Assembly (NCBI RefSeq): GCF_014656295.1
Contig: NZ_BNCD01000010.1
Span: forward strand, 1 to 64,000
Length of the DNA stretch: 64,000 nt
Source of the DNA: Streptomyces sulfonofaciens
Lineage (GTDB): Bacteria > Actinomycetota > Actinomycetes > Streptomycetales > Streptomycetaceae
Direction of reading: 5' to 3'
The translations under genes and the position numbers were made by a program. A model generated the notes under the pieces. The model was not told where the DNA came from and made no database searches. It saw only the letters and a program-made list of their open reading frames with translations. Shown piece by piece: positions 54,027-63,040 of this stretch (positions within the stretch are counted from its first letter, which is position 1; each line of letters starts with the position of its first letter).

Positions 54027-56219
54027 CTACTCATCGGTCGGCAGTGCGATTTCCGCCGCCGCTTCGGGTCCCTGTTCGAGCAGTACGGCGAAGCCGGCCT
54101 CGTCCAGGACGGGCACCTTCAACTGCACCGCCTTGTCGTGCTTGGAGCCCGGGTTTTCGCCCACCACGACGAAAGAGGTCTTCTTGGAGACCGAGCCGGA
54201 GACCTTGGCGCCCTGGTTCTGCAGCGCCTCCTTGGCCGCGTCCCTGGTGTGGTGCTGAAGGGTGCCGGTGACGACCACGGTGAGGCCCGCCAACGGGCGC
54301 GGGCCCTCCTCCTCGTCGGAGCCCTCCGTCTCCATACGGACCCCGGCCGCACGCCATTTCCGCAGGATCTCGCGGTGCCAGTCCTCCTCGAACCACTGCT
54401 TGAGCGAGGCGGCGATGATGCCGCCCACCCCGTCGACGGCGGCCAGCTCCTCCTCGTCGGCCTGCTCGATCCGGTCGATGGAACGGAATTCGCGGGCCAG
54501 GGCGCGGGCCGCGACCGGGCCGACATGGCGGATGGACAGACCGGTGATGACGCGCTCCAGCGGGCGCTGTTTGGCGGCGGCGATATTGTCCAGCATCGCC
54601 AGCGTGTTCTTCTTGGGCTCGCCCTGCTGGTTGGCGAAGACCGTGGCGATTTTCGCCTCGCCGGTATGGGGGTCGCGCTTGGGCAGTCCGCTGTCCTGGT
54701 CGAGAACGTACGACTTGATGGGCAGCAGCTTTTCCAGGGTGAGGTCGAAGAGGTCGCCCTCGTCCTCCAGCGGGGGCTCGGCGGGCTCAAGGGGCCTGGT
54801 CAACGCTGTCGCGACGACATAGCCGAAGCTCTCGATGTCGAGGGACTTGCGGCCGGCCAGGTAGAACAGCCGCTCCCTGAGCTGGGCGGGGCAACGGCGG
54901 GCGTTGGGGCACCGCAGGTCCACGTCGCCCTCTTTCATGGGGCGCAGCGGGGTGCCGCACTCGGGGCAATCGGTGGGCATCACGAATTCCCGCTCGGTGC
55001 CGTCCCGCAGGTCGGCGACGGGGCCGAGGATCTCCGGGATGACGTCACCGGCCTTGCGCAGCACGACGGTGTCCCCGATGAGGACGCCCTTGGCCTTCAC
55101 CACGTCCTGGTTGTGCAGGGTGGCGAACTCGACCTCGGAGCCCGCGACCGTGACCGGTTCGACCTGCGCGTAGGGAGTGACCCGGCCGGTGCGGCCGACG
55201 CCGACCCGGATGTTCACCAGCTTGGTGTTGACCTCCTCGGGCGCGTACTTCCATGCGATGGCCCAGCGCGGGGCGCGCGAGGTCGAGCCCAGGCGGCCCT
55301 GGAGCGGGATCTCGTCGAGCTTGACGACGACGCCGTCGATCTCGTGCTCCACGGAGTGGCGGTGCTCGCCGTAGTGGGCGATGAACTCCCGCACGCCGTC
55401 GATGGAGTCGACCACCTTGCCGTACGGCGTGGTGGGCAGGCCCCATTCGCGCAGCAGCTCGTAGGCGCCCGAGAGGCGGTCGATGTCGAAGCCCTCGCGG
55501 GCGCCGATGCCGTGCACGACCATGCGCAGCGGGAGGGTCGCGGTGACCTTGGGGTCCTTCTGGCGCAGCGAACCCGACGCCGAGTTGCGGGGGTTGGCGT
55601 ACGGCTTCTCGCCGGCGGCCACCCGGCGGGCGTTCAGCTCCTGGAAGTCCTCCATGGGGAAGAAGACCTCGCCGCGCACCTCGACGAGCGCCGGCACCCG
55701 CTCGCCCCGCAGCCGGTCGGGGATCTCCTCGATGGTGCGGATGTTGGGGGTGATGTCCTCCCCGGTGCGGCCGTCCCCGCGGGTGGCGGCGCGGGTGAGG
55801 CGGCCGTGCTCGTAGGTGAGGTTGACGGCGAGGCCGTCGATCTTGAGCTCGCACAGGAAGTGGTAGTCGCTGGTGCCGACCTCCTTGGCGATGCGGTCCG
55901 CCCAGGCGCCCAGCTCCGCGTCGTCGAAGGCGTTGTCGAGGGAGAGCATGCGCTCGCGGTGCTCGACCTCGGCGAGGTCCGTCCGGTAGGCGCCCGACAC
56001 CTTCTGCGTCGGCGATTCGGGCGTGCGCAGCGAGGTGTGCTCGTCCTCCAGGGCCTGGAGCGCGCGCAGGAGCCTGTCGAACTCCGCGTCGCTGATGATC
56101 GGCTGGTCCTTCACGTAGTACCGGAAGCGGTGCTCCTCGATCTGCTCGGCGAGCTGCTTGTGCCTCTCCCGTGCTTCGGCGGGTACCGCTGCGGGCTGTG
56201 CTTGCTCTTCGCCGGCCAC
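54027..56219 (-). CDS. ligA: NAD-dependent DNA ligase LigA
   Basis: The 730-residue ligase seals nicks in replication and repair. Domains in order: Ia/adenylation with Lys126 in CELKIDGLA, OB fold, the four-Cys zinc finger (CPECGTPL to CPNARRCPAQ, about 430-455), helix-hairpin-helix repeats and C-terminal BRCT (about 640-725). An insertion near 485-540 (DLFDLTLEKLLPIKSYVLDQ) is typical of actinobacterial LigA. I start at the GTG at 56219, with GGAGG 7 nt upstream, instead of the one at 56237, which overlaps the preceding stop. Confidence 0.95.
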   Translation of the reverse strand: MAGEEQAQPAAVPAEARERHKQLAEQIEEHRFRYYVKDQPIISDAEFDRLLRALQALEDEHTSLRTPESPTQKVSGAYRTDLAEVEHRERMLSLDNAFDDAELGAWADRIAKEVGTSDYHFLCELKIDGLAVNLTYEHGRLTRAATRGDGRTGEDITPNIRTIEEIPDRLRGERVPALVEVRGEVFFPMEDFQELNARRVAAGEKPYANPRNSASGSLRQKDPKVTATLPLRMVVHGIGAREGFDIDRLSGAYELLREWGLPTTPYGKVVDSIDGVREFIAHYGEHRHSVEHEIDGVVVKLDEIPLQGRLGSTSRAPRWAIAWKYAPEEVNTKLVNIRVGVGRTGRVTPYAQVEPVTVAGSEVEFATLHNQDVVKAKGVLIGDTVVLRKAGDVIPEILGPVADLRDGTEREFVMPTDCPECGTPLRPMKEGDVDLRCPNARRCPAQLRERLFYLAGRKSLDIESFGYVVATALTRPLEPAEPPLEDEGDLFDLTLEKLLPIKSYVLDQDSGLPKRDPHTGEAKIATVFANQQGEPKKNTLAMLDNIAAAKQRPLERVITGLSIRHVGPVAARALAREFRSIDRIEQADEEELAAVDGVGGIIAASLKQWFEEDWHREILRKWRAAGVRMETEGSDEEEGPRPLAGLTVVVTGTLQHHTRDAAKEALQNQGAKVSGSVSKKTSFVVVGENPGSKHDKAVQLKVPVLDEAGFAVLLEQGPEAAAEIALPTDE

Positions 56220-56233
56220 CGTCTGTCCTCCCG

Positions 56234-57265
56234 TCACTCAGGGTTGTCCGCGAGGGACCTCGCCGCCTGGACGCAATGGGCGAGCGCGCGCCGCGCGTAG
56301 TCCGGGGAGGCGCCCGCGAGGCCGCAGGCCGGAGTGATCACCACGGCCTGGGCGAGCAGCCCCGGTCGCAGCCCCAGCCTGCGCCACAACGTCCTGACAC
56401 CCTCGACGCTACCGGCAGGGTCTGACAACGGGCCTTCCGTGCCTGACACGACACCGGCGAAGAGCCTGGTGCCGTTCTCCACCGCCTCGCCGATCACATC
56501 GTCGTCACGCTCGGTGAGCAGGCGGGCGTCGAAGGAGACCGCGTCCGCCCCGGCCCTGCGGAGCAGCGCGAAGGGCACGTCCGCGGCGCAACTGTGCACG
56601 ATGACGGCGCCGCCGGCGCCCTGCTGCACCGCCATGACGTCCCGCAGGGTGCCCTCGACGACGGCCCTGTCCACGGCGCCGTGCCTGCGGTAGCCGCTCG
56701 CCGAGCGCACCTGGCCGCGCAGCACGTCCGTCAGCGAGGGTTCGTCGAGTTGGAGCACGATACGGGCGCCGGGCACCCGCCGCCGCACCTCCGCGAGGTG
56801 GGCGCCGAGCCCCTCGGCGAGTGAGCCCGCGAGGTCGCGGCAGGCGCCCGGGTCGGAGAGCGCCACCTCGCCGCCGCGCAGTTCCAGGGCCGCCGCGAGC
56901 GTCCAGGGGCCCACTGCCTGCACCTTCAGCAGGCCCTCGTAGCCCTGGGTGTACTCCTCCAGCGCGTCCAGGTCCTCGCCGAGCCAGGACCTGGCGCGAC
57001 GCGTGTCCCGGCCCGGCCGGTCGCCGATGCGCCAGCCGCTCGGCTCCACGCGCGCGTACAGCTCGACGAGCATGCCGGCGGTCCTGCCGATCATGTCGGC
57101 TCCGGGGCCGCGCGCGGGCAGCTCCGGCAGATACGGCAGTCCCTGGCCGGCCTGGCCGGCTTCGAACGTCCCGGTCACGGTCTTCACGGCCTCGCGGACG
57201 TCCGTGCCGGGCATCGACCCGACCCCCGAGGCGCCCTGGGGCCTGAACTCACTGTTGTCGCTCAC
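56234..57265 (-). CDS. MetE-like (cobalamin-independent methionine synthase C-terminal domain) protein
   Basis: The 343-residue protein is a single MetE-type barrel. Metal-ligand motifs are present: VIVHSCAADVPF (His, Cys) and TPACGLAGASPDYA (Cys), together with QLDEPSL. It lacks the N-terminal folate domain of true MetE, so a different methyl donor or role is likely. The GTG start has only a weak ribosome site. Its stop codon is 14 nt before ligA, so ligA is translated from the same mRNA. Confidence 0.85.
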   Translation of the reverse strand: MSDNSEFRPQGASGVGSMPGTDVREAVKTVTGTFEAGQAGQGLPYLPELPARGPGADMIGRTAGMLVELYARVEPSGWRIGDRPGRDTRRARSWLGEDLDALEEYTQGYEGLLKVQAVGPWTLAAALELRGGEVALSDPGACRDLAGSLAEGLGAHLAEVRRRVPGARIVLQLDEPSLTDVLRGQVRSASGYRRHGAVDRAVVEGTLRDVMAVQQGAGGAVIVHSCAADVPFALLRRAGADAVSFDARLLTERDDDVIGEAVENGTRLFAGVVSGTEGPLSDPAGSVEGVRTLWRRLGLRPGLLAQAVVITPACGLAGASPDYARRALAHCVQAARSLADNPE

Positions 57266-57332
57266 CCCGGCAGCCTACGGAATCGGCGCCGCGGTGCCGT
57301 CGGCGGTGGACCGGCGACCGGCCCCGGGGCGG

Positions 57333-58022
57333 TCAGCGTCCTGGGCGCACCGTCACGTCGTTGACCTCGGCGTCGCGCGGCAGGTCGAGCGCCATGAGGG
57401 CGGCGGTGGCGACGGAGTCCGGGGCGATCCAGCGGTCGGGGTCGTACTCCTTGCCCTCCTGGCGGTGCACCTCGGCCTGCATGGCGGTGCTGGTGCGCCC
57501 CGGGTAGACGGAGGTGACCCGGACACCTCCGGCGTGCTCCTCGCCCCGCAGGGCGTCCGCCAGGGCCTTCAGACCGTGCTTGGAGGCGGCGTAGGCGCCC
57601 CACTCGGGGCCGGCGGACAGGCCGGCGCCGGAGTTGACGAACACCACGTGCCCGCGGGCGGCCCTGAGCGCGGGCAGCAGCAGGCGGGTCAGCTCGGCCG
57701 GCGCCACCAGGTTGACGTCGAGCTGGCGGCGCCAGCTCTGCGGGCCGAGGTCGCCGACCGGTCCCAGCTCGACGATGCCGGCACTGTGCACCAGCGAGTC
57801 GACCCGTTCCGGCAGGCTCTGGTGCGAGAACGCCTCGGACAGCGCGCCCGGCTCCGCGAGGTCGCCGACCAGGGTGCGGGCCCCCGGGTACGCGTCGGCC
57901 AGTTCCTTGGCGCGGCCCGCGTCCCGGGCCAGCAGCACCAGGTCGTCCCCCCGCTGGTGCAGCCGGCGTGCGACGGCCGCTCCTATGCCCGAGCCTGCTC
58001 CGGTGATCACATGTGTAGCCAT
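57333..58022 (-). CDS. Short-chain dehydrogenase/reductase
   Basis: The 229-residue classical SDR starts MATHVITGAGSGIGAAVARR with the TGxxxGIG motif, followed by HSAGIVELGPVG and the catalytic YAASKHGLKALADAL. Substrate unknown. I use ATG 58022, where the family begins; ATG 58031 adds three residues. It is 67 nt before the MetE-like gene on the same strand and may form an operon with it and ligA. Confidence 0.9.
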   Translation of the reverse strand: MATHVITGAGSGIGAAVARRLHQRGDDLVLLARDAGRAKELADAYPGARTLVGDLAEPGALSEAFSHQSLPERVDSLVHSAGIVELGPVGDLGPQSWRRQLDVNLVAPAELTRLLLPALRAARGHVVFVNSGAGLSAGPEWGAYAASKHGLKALADALRGEEHAGGVRVTSVYPGRTSTAMQAEVHRQEGKEYDPDRWIAPDSVATAALMALDLPRDAEVNDVTVRPGR

Positions 58023-58124
58023 GGTTGCCATGCTCGCACCCGGGCAGCGGGAGGACCGCACGCGGTACCGGGAAACCGGCACCCCCGAGGCCCGCGGTGC
58101 CCCGCGCGCGGTGCCGGGCGGGGC

Positions 58125-58664
58125 TCACGCGGTGCCGAACGACTCCTCCAGGTAGGCCAGTGCGCCCACCGGCTCCTCGGCGAAGAACACCAGGTCGGTC
58201 AGCGGCAGCGGCAGGAAGCCCTCGGCGTCCATGCGCCGGAACTGCTCCTTGAGGCCGTCGTAGAAACCGGCCGCGTTGAGGAGCACGACGGGCTTGGTGT
58301 GGTGGCCGTGCTTCTTCAGCTCCAGTATCTCGGTGGCCTCGTCCAGGGTGCCGGTGCCGCCGACCATGATGACGACCGCGTCGGCCTTCTCCAGCAGGAG
58401 GGCCTTGCGTTCCGCGAGGTCGCGCGCGACCAGCATCTCGTCGGCCCGCCGGCGCACCCGGTCGGAAAGGAACTCCACGGAGACGCCGAGCAGCCGCCCG
58501 CCCGCCTTCTCCACGCCGTCCGCCACCACCTTCATCAGCCCCACGTCGGAGCCGCCCCAGACGAGGGTGTGCCCGCCCTTGCCGAGCAACTCGGCGAACT
58601 CGCGGGCGGGGCGGGTGTAGCGCTCGTCGAGGTCGGCAGCGGAGAGGAAGACGCAGATGTTCAT
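58125..58664 (-). CDS. LOG-family (TIGR00730-like) protein
   Basis: The 179-residue protein has the Rossmann-like LOG fold: MNICVFLSAADLDERY start, LVWGGSDVGLMKVVADG, and VGGTGTLDEATEIL. The usual PGGxGTxxE motif reads VGGTGTLDE, so the leading Pro is replaced by Val while the Gly, Thr and Glu are kept. Some members cleave cytokinin or other nucleoside monophosphates; the substrate here is open. No clear ribosome site. Confidence 0.85.
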   Translation of the reverse strand: MNICVFLSAADLDERYTRPAREFAELLGKGGHTLVWGGSDVGLMKVVADGVEKAGGRLLGVSVEFLSDRVRRRADEMLVARDLAERKALLLEKADAVVIMVGGTGTLDEATEILELKKHGHHTKPVVLLNAAGFYDGLKEQFRRMDAEGFLPLPLTDLVFFAEEPVGALAYLEESFGTA

Positions 58665-58716
58665 GCGCACCACCGTACGGGGGAAGACGCGCGGCCCGTG
58701 GGGCGCTGTACAGGAC

Positions 58717-59052
58717 ATGACCCAAGGACACACGATCACGATCGAAGAGAGCACCGAGCAGGTGCGAGTGGTGCACAAGGGGCAGGTGCTGGCCGAGAGC
58801 AGCCGGCCCCTGGTGCTGCACGAGACCGGCTGCCCGCCGCGCTACTACCTTCCTCCGCAGGACGTGCGCACGGACCTGCTGACCCCGTCGGACTCGCACA
58901 CGGTCTGCCCCTTCAAGGGCACGGCCTCGTACTGGTCGCTGCCGGACGCCCCGGACCTGGTGTGGGCGTATCCGGACCCGCTGCCGGAGGTGGCGGGGAT
59001 CAAGGACCACCTCTGCTTCTACGACACCCAGGTGGTGGGCGGGGCGGCCTGA
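58717..59052 (+). CDS. DUF427 family protein
   Basis: The 111-residue protein has the compact beta-roll pattern of DUF427: HTITIEESTEQVRVVHKGQV, then RPLVLHETGCPPRYYLPPQD, then CPFKGTASYWSL and VWAYPDPLPEVAGIKDHLCF. Function unknown. It is divergent from the LOG gene, with only 52 bp between start codons, so promoters overlap and the mRNA may be nearly leaderless. Confidence 0.88.
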   Translation: MTQGHTITIEESTEQVRVVHKGQVLAESSRPLVLHETGCPPRYYLPPQDVRTDLLTPSDSHTVCPFKGTASYWSLPDAPDLVWAYPDPLPEVAGIKDHLCFYDTQVVGGAA

Positions 59053-59089
59053 ACCGCGCCGGCGGGCGGCCCGGGGCCGCCCGCCGGCC

Positions 59090-60211
59090 TCAGACGGCCG
59101 CCCGCGCGCGGGTGGTCGTCGCGATCGTCGCCGAGCCGACCACCCGTGTGCCGTCGTACAGGACGATGGCCTGGCCGGGTGCCACGCCGCGCACGGGCTC
59201 GGCGAAGCTGACCAGCAGGCGGCCGTCGTCGAGCCGGGCGCTGACCTCGCACTCGCCGCCGTGTGCGCGTAGCTGGGCGGTGTAGGTTCCGGGCCCGGTG
59301 GGTGCGGTGCCGCACCAGCGGGGGCGGATCGCGGTGAGTTCGCGGACGTCCAGGGAGGCGGCGGGGCCGACCGTCACGCGGTTGTCCACGGGCGAGATGT
59401 CGAGGACGTAGCGGGGCTTGCCGTCGGGCGCCGGGGTGCCGATGTGCAGGCCCTTGCGCTGGCCGATGGTGAAGCCGTAGGCGCCCTCGTGGCCGCCGAG
59501 CCTGGTGCCCGACTCGTCGACGATGTCGCCGGGCGCGGTGCCGAGGCGGCGGGCCAGGAAGCCCTGGGTGTCACCGTCGGCGATGAAGCAGATGTCGTGG
59601 CTGTCGGGCTTCCTGGCGACGGCGAGGCCACGCCGCTCGGCCTCGGCACGGATCTCGTCCTTGGTGGTGACGGTGTCGCCGAGCGGGAACATCGCATGGG
59701 CGAGCTGCCGCCCGTCGAGCACCCCGAGGACGTAGGACTGGTCCTTGGCCTGGTCGGAGGCGCGGTGCAGCTCGCGGGTGCCGTCCTCGCGGGTGACGAC
59801 CTTCGCGTAGTGGCCGGTGCAGACCGCGTCGAAGCCCAGGGCGAGGGCCCGGTCCAGGAGCGCGGCGAACTTGATCTTCTCGTTGCAGCGCAGGCAGGGG
59901 TTCGGGGTGCGGCCCGCCTCGTACTCGGCGACGAAGTCCTCGACGACGTCCTCGCGGAAGCGCTCGGCGAGGTCCCAGACGTAGAACGGGATGCCGATGA
60001 CGTCCGCGGCGCGGCGGGCGTCGCGGGAGTCCTCGATGGTGCAGCAGCCGCGGGCACCGGTGCGGAAGGACTGGGGGTTGGCGGAGAGCGCGAGGTGCAC
60101 TCCGGTGACGTCGTGCCCGGCCTCGGCGGCGCGGGCGGCCGCGACGGCGGAGTCCACGCCGCCCGACATGGCGGCGAGGACACGGAGGGGGCGCTGCGGG
60201 TTCTCAGTCAT
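59090..60211 (-). CDS. mnmA: tRNA-specific 2-thiouridylase MnmA
   Basis: The 373-residue enzyme adds sulfur to U34 of Lys, Glu and Gln tRNAs, using sulfur relayed from a cysteine desulfurase. Motifs: PP-loop MSGGVDSAVAA (about 15-25), catalytic NPCLRCNEKIKF with its Cys, DSHDICFI with the second Cys, and a C-terminal beta-barrel. GGAGGG lies 4 nt before the ATG. The cysteine desulfurase gene is 248 bp upstream on the same strand, a known functional pair. Confidence 0.96.
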   Translation of the reverse strand: MTENPQRPLRVLAAMSGGVDSAVAAARAAEAGHDVTGVHLALSANPQSFRTGARGCCTIEDSRDARRAADVIGIPFYVWDLAERFREDVVEDFVAEYEAGRTPNPCLRCNEKIKFAALLDRALALGFDAVCTGHYAKVVTREDGTRELHRASDQAKDQSYVLGVLDGRQLAHAMFPLGDTVTTKDEIRAEAERRGLAVARKPDSHDICFIADGDTQGFLARRLGTAPGDIVDESGTRLGGHEGAYGFTIGQRKGLHIGTPAPDGKPRYVLDISPVDNRVTVGPAASLDVRELTAIRPRWCGTAPTGPGTYTAQLRAHGGECEVSARLDDGRLLVSFAEPVRGVAPGQAIVLYDGTRVVGSATIATTTRARAAV

Positions 60212-60389
60212 AACGCCCTCCAGCGTACGGGGCGCCCCCGGCGGGCGGCGCGCCGATACCGCCCCCTCGGGGCGCTCCCCCCTCGGGCTGGGCCGTCGGC
60301 CGTGGCGGGCCGTCCGCCGCGGGTGCGCCGCGCGGGTGTGCGGTCCCCCGGCACCCGTGCGGTCCCCCGCGCGCGTGCCGCACGCCCTC

Positions 60390-60453
60390 CGGGCGGAGGC
60401 GCGGTCGGGCGGAGGCGCGGTCGGGCGGAGGCGCGGTCGGGCGGGGGCGCGGT
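60390..60453. repeat. 16-bp tandem repeat between cysteine desulfurase and mnmA
   Basis: About four copies of GCGGTCGGGCGGAGGC lie directly after the desulfurase stop codon. A noncoding minisatellite; the rest of the 248-bp gap is GC-rich without clear features. Confidence 0.8.
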
Positions 60454-60459
60454 CCCGGG

Positions 60460-61623
60460 TCAGGTCAGGCCGGCCGTGCGGGCACGGGCCACCGCGGGGC
60501 CGATGGCGGTGGCCACCGCGTCGACGTCCGCCCGTGTGGAGGTGTGGCCGAAGGAGAAGCGGAGGGTGCCGCGGGCCAGGTCGGCGTCCGCGCCCGTGGC
60601 GAGGAGCACATGGCTGGGCTGGGCCACTCCCGATGTGCAGGCGGAGCCGGTGGAGCACTCGATGCCCTGCGCGTCGAGCAGCATCAGCAGGGAGTCGCCC
60701 TCGCAGCCGGGAAAGGTGAAGTGCGCGTTGGCGGGCAGCCGGTCCACGGGGTCGCCGCCGAGGACGGCCTCGGGCACCGCCGTGCGCACCGCCTCGATCA
60801 GCGCGTCGCGCAGCTCCGTGCTCTCCCGCGCGAACCGCTCGCGCCGCTCGGTGGCGAGCCGGGCCGCCACCGCGAAGGAGGCGACGGCGGGTACGTCGAG
60901 GGTGCCGGAGCGTACGTGCCGCTCCTGGCCGCCGCCGTGCAGGAGCGGCACGGGGCTCTGGTCGCGGCCGAGCAGCAGCGCCCCGATGCCGTACGGACCG
61001 CCGATCTTGTGTGCGGAGACGGTGAGCGCGGCGAGTCCGGAGGCGGCGAAGTCCACCGGCACCTGGCCGACGGCCTGCACCGCGTCGGCGTGCAGGGGCA
61101 CGCCGAACTCCGCCGCCGCGTCCGCGAGTTCGCGGACCGGCATCAGGGTGCCGATCTCGTTGTTGGCCCACATCACCGTGGCCAGCGCCACATCGGCGGG
61201 GTTGCGGGCGATCGCCTCGCGGAGCACCTCGGGGTGCACCCGGCCGTAGGAGTCCACCGGAAGGTACTCGACGGTGGCGTTCTCGTGCTCGGCGAGCCAC
61301 TGCACCGCGTCCAGGACGGCATGGTGCTCGACGGGGCTGGCGAGCAGGCGGGTGCGGGCCGGGTCGGCGGCTCTGCGGGACCAGTACAGGCCCTTCACGG
61401 CGAGGTTGTCCGCCTCGGTGCCCCCGGCGGTGAGCACCACCTCGCTGGGGCGTGCGCCCAGCGCCGCGGCGAGCGTCTCGCGCGCCTCTTCGACGGTGCG
61501 CCTGGCCCGTCGGCCGGCAGCGTGCAGGGACGAGGCGTTTCCGGTGCGGGCGAGCTGGGCGGTCATCGCCTCGACCGCCTCCGGAAGCATCGGGGTGGTC
61601 GCGGCGTGGTCGAGGTAAGCCAT
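60460..61623 (-). CDS. Cysteine desulfurase (IscS/NifS-like)
   Basis: The 387-residue PLP enzyme removes sulfur from cysteine for tRNA thiolation and Fe-S clusters. The PLP Lys206 is in SAHKIGGPYG, and the persulfide-forming Cys329 in STGSACTSGVAQPSH. The start MAYLDHAATTPMLPEA is canonical. It likely serves MnmA, encoded next. It is separate from the suf-type desulfurase that Streptomyces carry elsewhere. Confidence 0.93.
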   Translation of the reverse strand: MAYLDHAATTPMLPEAVEAMTAQLARTGNASSLHAAGRRARRTVEEARETLAAALGARPSEVVLTAGGTEADNLAVKGLYWSRRAADPARTRLLASPVEHHAVLDAVQWLAEHENATVEYLPVDSYGRVHPEVLREAIARNPADVALATVMWANNEIGTLMPVRELADAAAEFGVPLHADAVQAVGQVPVDFAASGLAALTVSAHKIGGPYGIGALLLGRDQSPVPLLHGGGQERHVRSGTLDVPAVASFAVAARLATERRERFARESTELRDALIEAVRTAVPEAVLGGDPVDRLPANAHFTFPGCEGDSLLMLLDAQGIECSTGSACTSGVAQPSHVLLATGADADLARGTLRFSFGHTSTRADVDAVATAIGPAVARARTAGLT

Positions 61624-61695
61624 GGTGGCCTCGATTCTACGAGGCCCGCTCCGTGGTGCGGACCGGCGCGGGGGTACCGGCCTTCGCCGCGCCGG

Positions 61696-62034
61696 TCAGC
61701 CGGGGATGTTCCAGGACCAGGTGTGGTCGGCGGTGACCAGGACCGCGAGGACGACCAGGTCGGCCACTCCGAGGGACAGCCCGAACAGGGCGCGACCGCG
61801 CCGGCCGGTGCCGCGGGCCAGCGCGAGCGAGGACAGCACGATGGCCGTCGGCCCGAGGAAGAGGTTCGCGACCAGCAGGCCCAGCAGTCCGAGCACGAAG
61901 GAGCCGACGGCCATCCCGTCGGCGTCCCGGCGCGCGGCCGTCCGCGGTGTGGGCTCGGCGGCGGGAACGGGGCGGTCGGCGGCCGCGTGCGTCCGGTCCG
62001 AGGTGCTTCCGGCCGGGGAGAGGGTGAGGTGCAT
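61696..62034 (-). CDS. DUF4190 family membrane protein
   Basis: The 112-residue protein has a disordered N-terminus (about 1-38) and a DUF4190 domain with two membrane helices (about 42-66 and 82-102; GSFVLGLLGLLVANLFLGPT). GGAGG lies 8 nt before the ATG. Function unknown. It is the second gene after the small membrane protein and shares its upstream TetR-type operator region. Confidence 0.88.
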   Translation of the reverse strand: MHLTLSPAGSTSDRTHAAADRPVPAAEPTPRTAARRDADGMAVGSFVLGLLGLLVANLFLGPTAIVLSSLALARGTGRRGRALFGLSLGVADLVVLAVLVTADHTWSWNIPG

Positions 62035-62062
62035 GGGGTGTGCCTCCTGGTGGATCGGTGGA

Positions 62063-62218
62063 TCAGTGGTGGCGGCGGGCGCGCCGCTCGCGGAGGGCGA
62101 AGACGGCCAGCCAGACGCCGATGACGGCGGCGGCGACGACGCTCACGGACAGCGGCGCGTGCGCCACCGTGCCGAGCGCGACACCGAGCAGCAGCAGGGC
62201 CGCGACGAGGAAGAGCAT
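62063..62218 (-). CDS. Small membrane protein
   Basis: The 51-residue protein is two hydrophobic helices (MLFLVAALLLLGVALGTVAH, then VSVVAAAVIGVWLAVFAL) and a basic tail RERRARRHH. I start at 62218, where GAGG lies 5 nt upstream; ATG 62233 would add MKEVC. It precedes the DUF4190 gene by 28 nt and is divergent from a TetR repressor with shared operators, so it is a likely target. Confidence 0.75.
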   Translation of the reverse strand: MLFLVAALLLLGVALGTVAHAPLSVSVVAAAVIGVWLAVFALRERRARRHH

Positions 62219-62328
62219 GCAGACCTCTTTCATGGTCCGTTCCGTGGCCCCGGTCTCAGTGAGCCCGGGTTTCGTACGGCCCCCGGGGCCCCGGCCCCCT
62301 GAGTTGCCGGGCCGCGGACTCCCGAGAG

Positions 62329-62410
62329 TCAGTGAACGAATGTAGTTACAACTGTTCACTGATCTCCAGAGTACCCCCCGCCCGGCTTTCCAAGAACAGA
62401 GAACAGTTGT
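62329..62410. promoter_or_regulatory. Operators between small membrane genes and TetR gene
   Basis: TCAGTGAAC (62329-62337) and GTTCACTGA (62354-62362) are perfect 9-bp arms with a 16-nt spacer. ACAACTGTTC (62348-62357) and GAACAGTTGT (62401-62410) are a second perfect 10-bp pair. The right outermost copy ends 12 nt before the TetR start codon, giving autoregulation and control of the divergent pair. Confidence 0.6.
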
Positions 62411-62422
62411 TGACTGAATGGC

Positions 62423-63040
62423 ATGAGTCACACCCTCGGCAAACGGCAGGTCCAGAAGGAGCAGACCCGGCAGGCGCTGCTGGACGCCGCGCTGGCGCTG
62501 CTGGCCGACCAGAGCCTGAGCAGCCTGGGCCTGCGGGAGGTCACCCGGGCGGCGGGCATCGCCCCGACCGCGTTCTACCGGCATTTCCACAGCACGGCCG
62601 ACCTCGGTGTCGCACTGGTCGACCAGGCCCTGGGCAGCCTGCACGAGATGATCGGCACCACCCTCACCGCCCCGGGCGGCATGGACGAGCGGATCGCACG
62701 CAGCGTGGACCTGATCGCGGGTCACGTCCGGCGCTACCCGGCGCACGTGCGGTTCGTCGCACGGGAGCGGCACGGCGGGGTGCAGCCGGTGCGGGAGGCC
62801 ATCGCGCGGCAGTTGGACCGGTTCGCGGGCGAGGTGCGCACGGAGCTGGCGGGGCAGCCCGAGTCGCACGGCTGGAGCGAGGAGGACCTGCTGATGCTCG
62901 CGCGGCTCTACGTCGACCACATGGTGATGACGGCCGCGGCGCTCCTGGAGGCACCGCCCGGCGGTGCGGGGGCGGTGGCGGGCCTGGCCCGCCGCCAGAT
63001 GCGGCTGATGAGCATCGGCCGCAGGCACTGGCTCGACTGA
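62423..63040 (+). CDS. TetR family repressor (FabR/DesT-like)
   Basis: The 205-residue regulator has the HTH at about 15-60 (TRQALLDAALALLADQSLSS, VTRAAGIAPTAFYRHFHSTA), the FYRHF form common in fatty-acid regulators such as FabR, and a helical ligand domain. No Shine-Dalgarno is visible. It is divergent from two small membrane protein genes with palindromes between, so it probably represses them and itself. Ligand unknown; acyl-CoA is only a guess. Confidence 0.88.
   Translation: MSHTLGKRQVQKEQTRQALLDAALALLADQSLSSLGLREVTRAAGIAPTAFYRHFHSTADLGVALVDQALGSLHEMIGTTLTAPGGMDERIARSVDLIAGHVRRYPAHVRFVARERHGGVQPVREAIARQLDRFAGEVRTELAGQPESHGWSEEDLLMLARLYVDHMVMTAAALLEAPPGGAGAVAGLARRQMRLMSIGRRHWLD

Noticed and set aside
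60212..60453. A small gene between the cysteine desulfurase and mnmA
   Set aside because: The frames consist of the 16-bp repeat and GC-rich drift without ribosome sites or family similarity.
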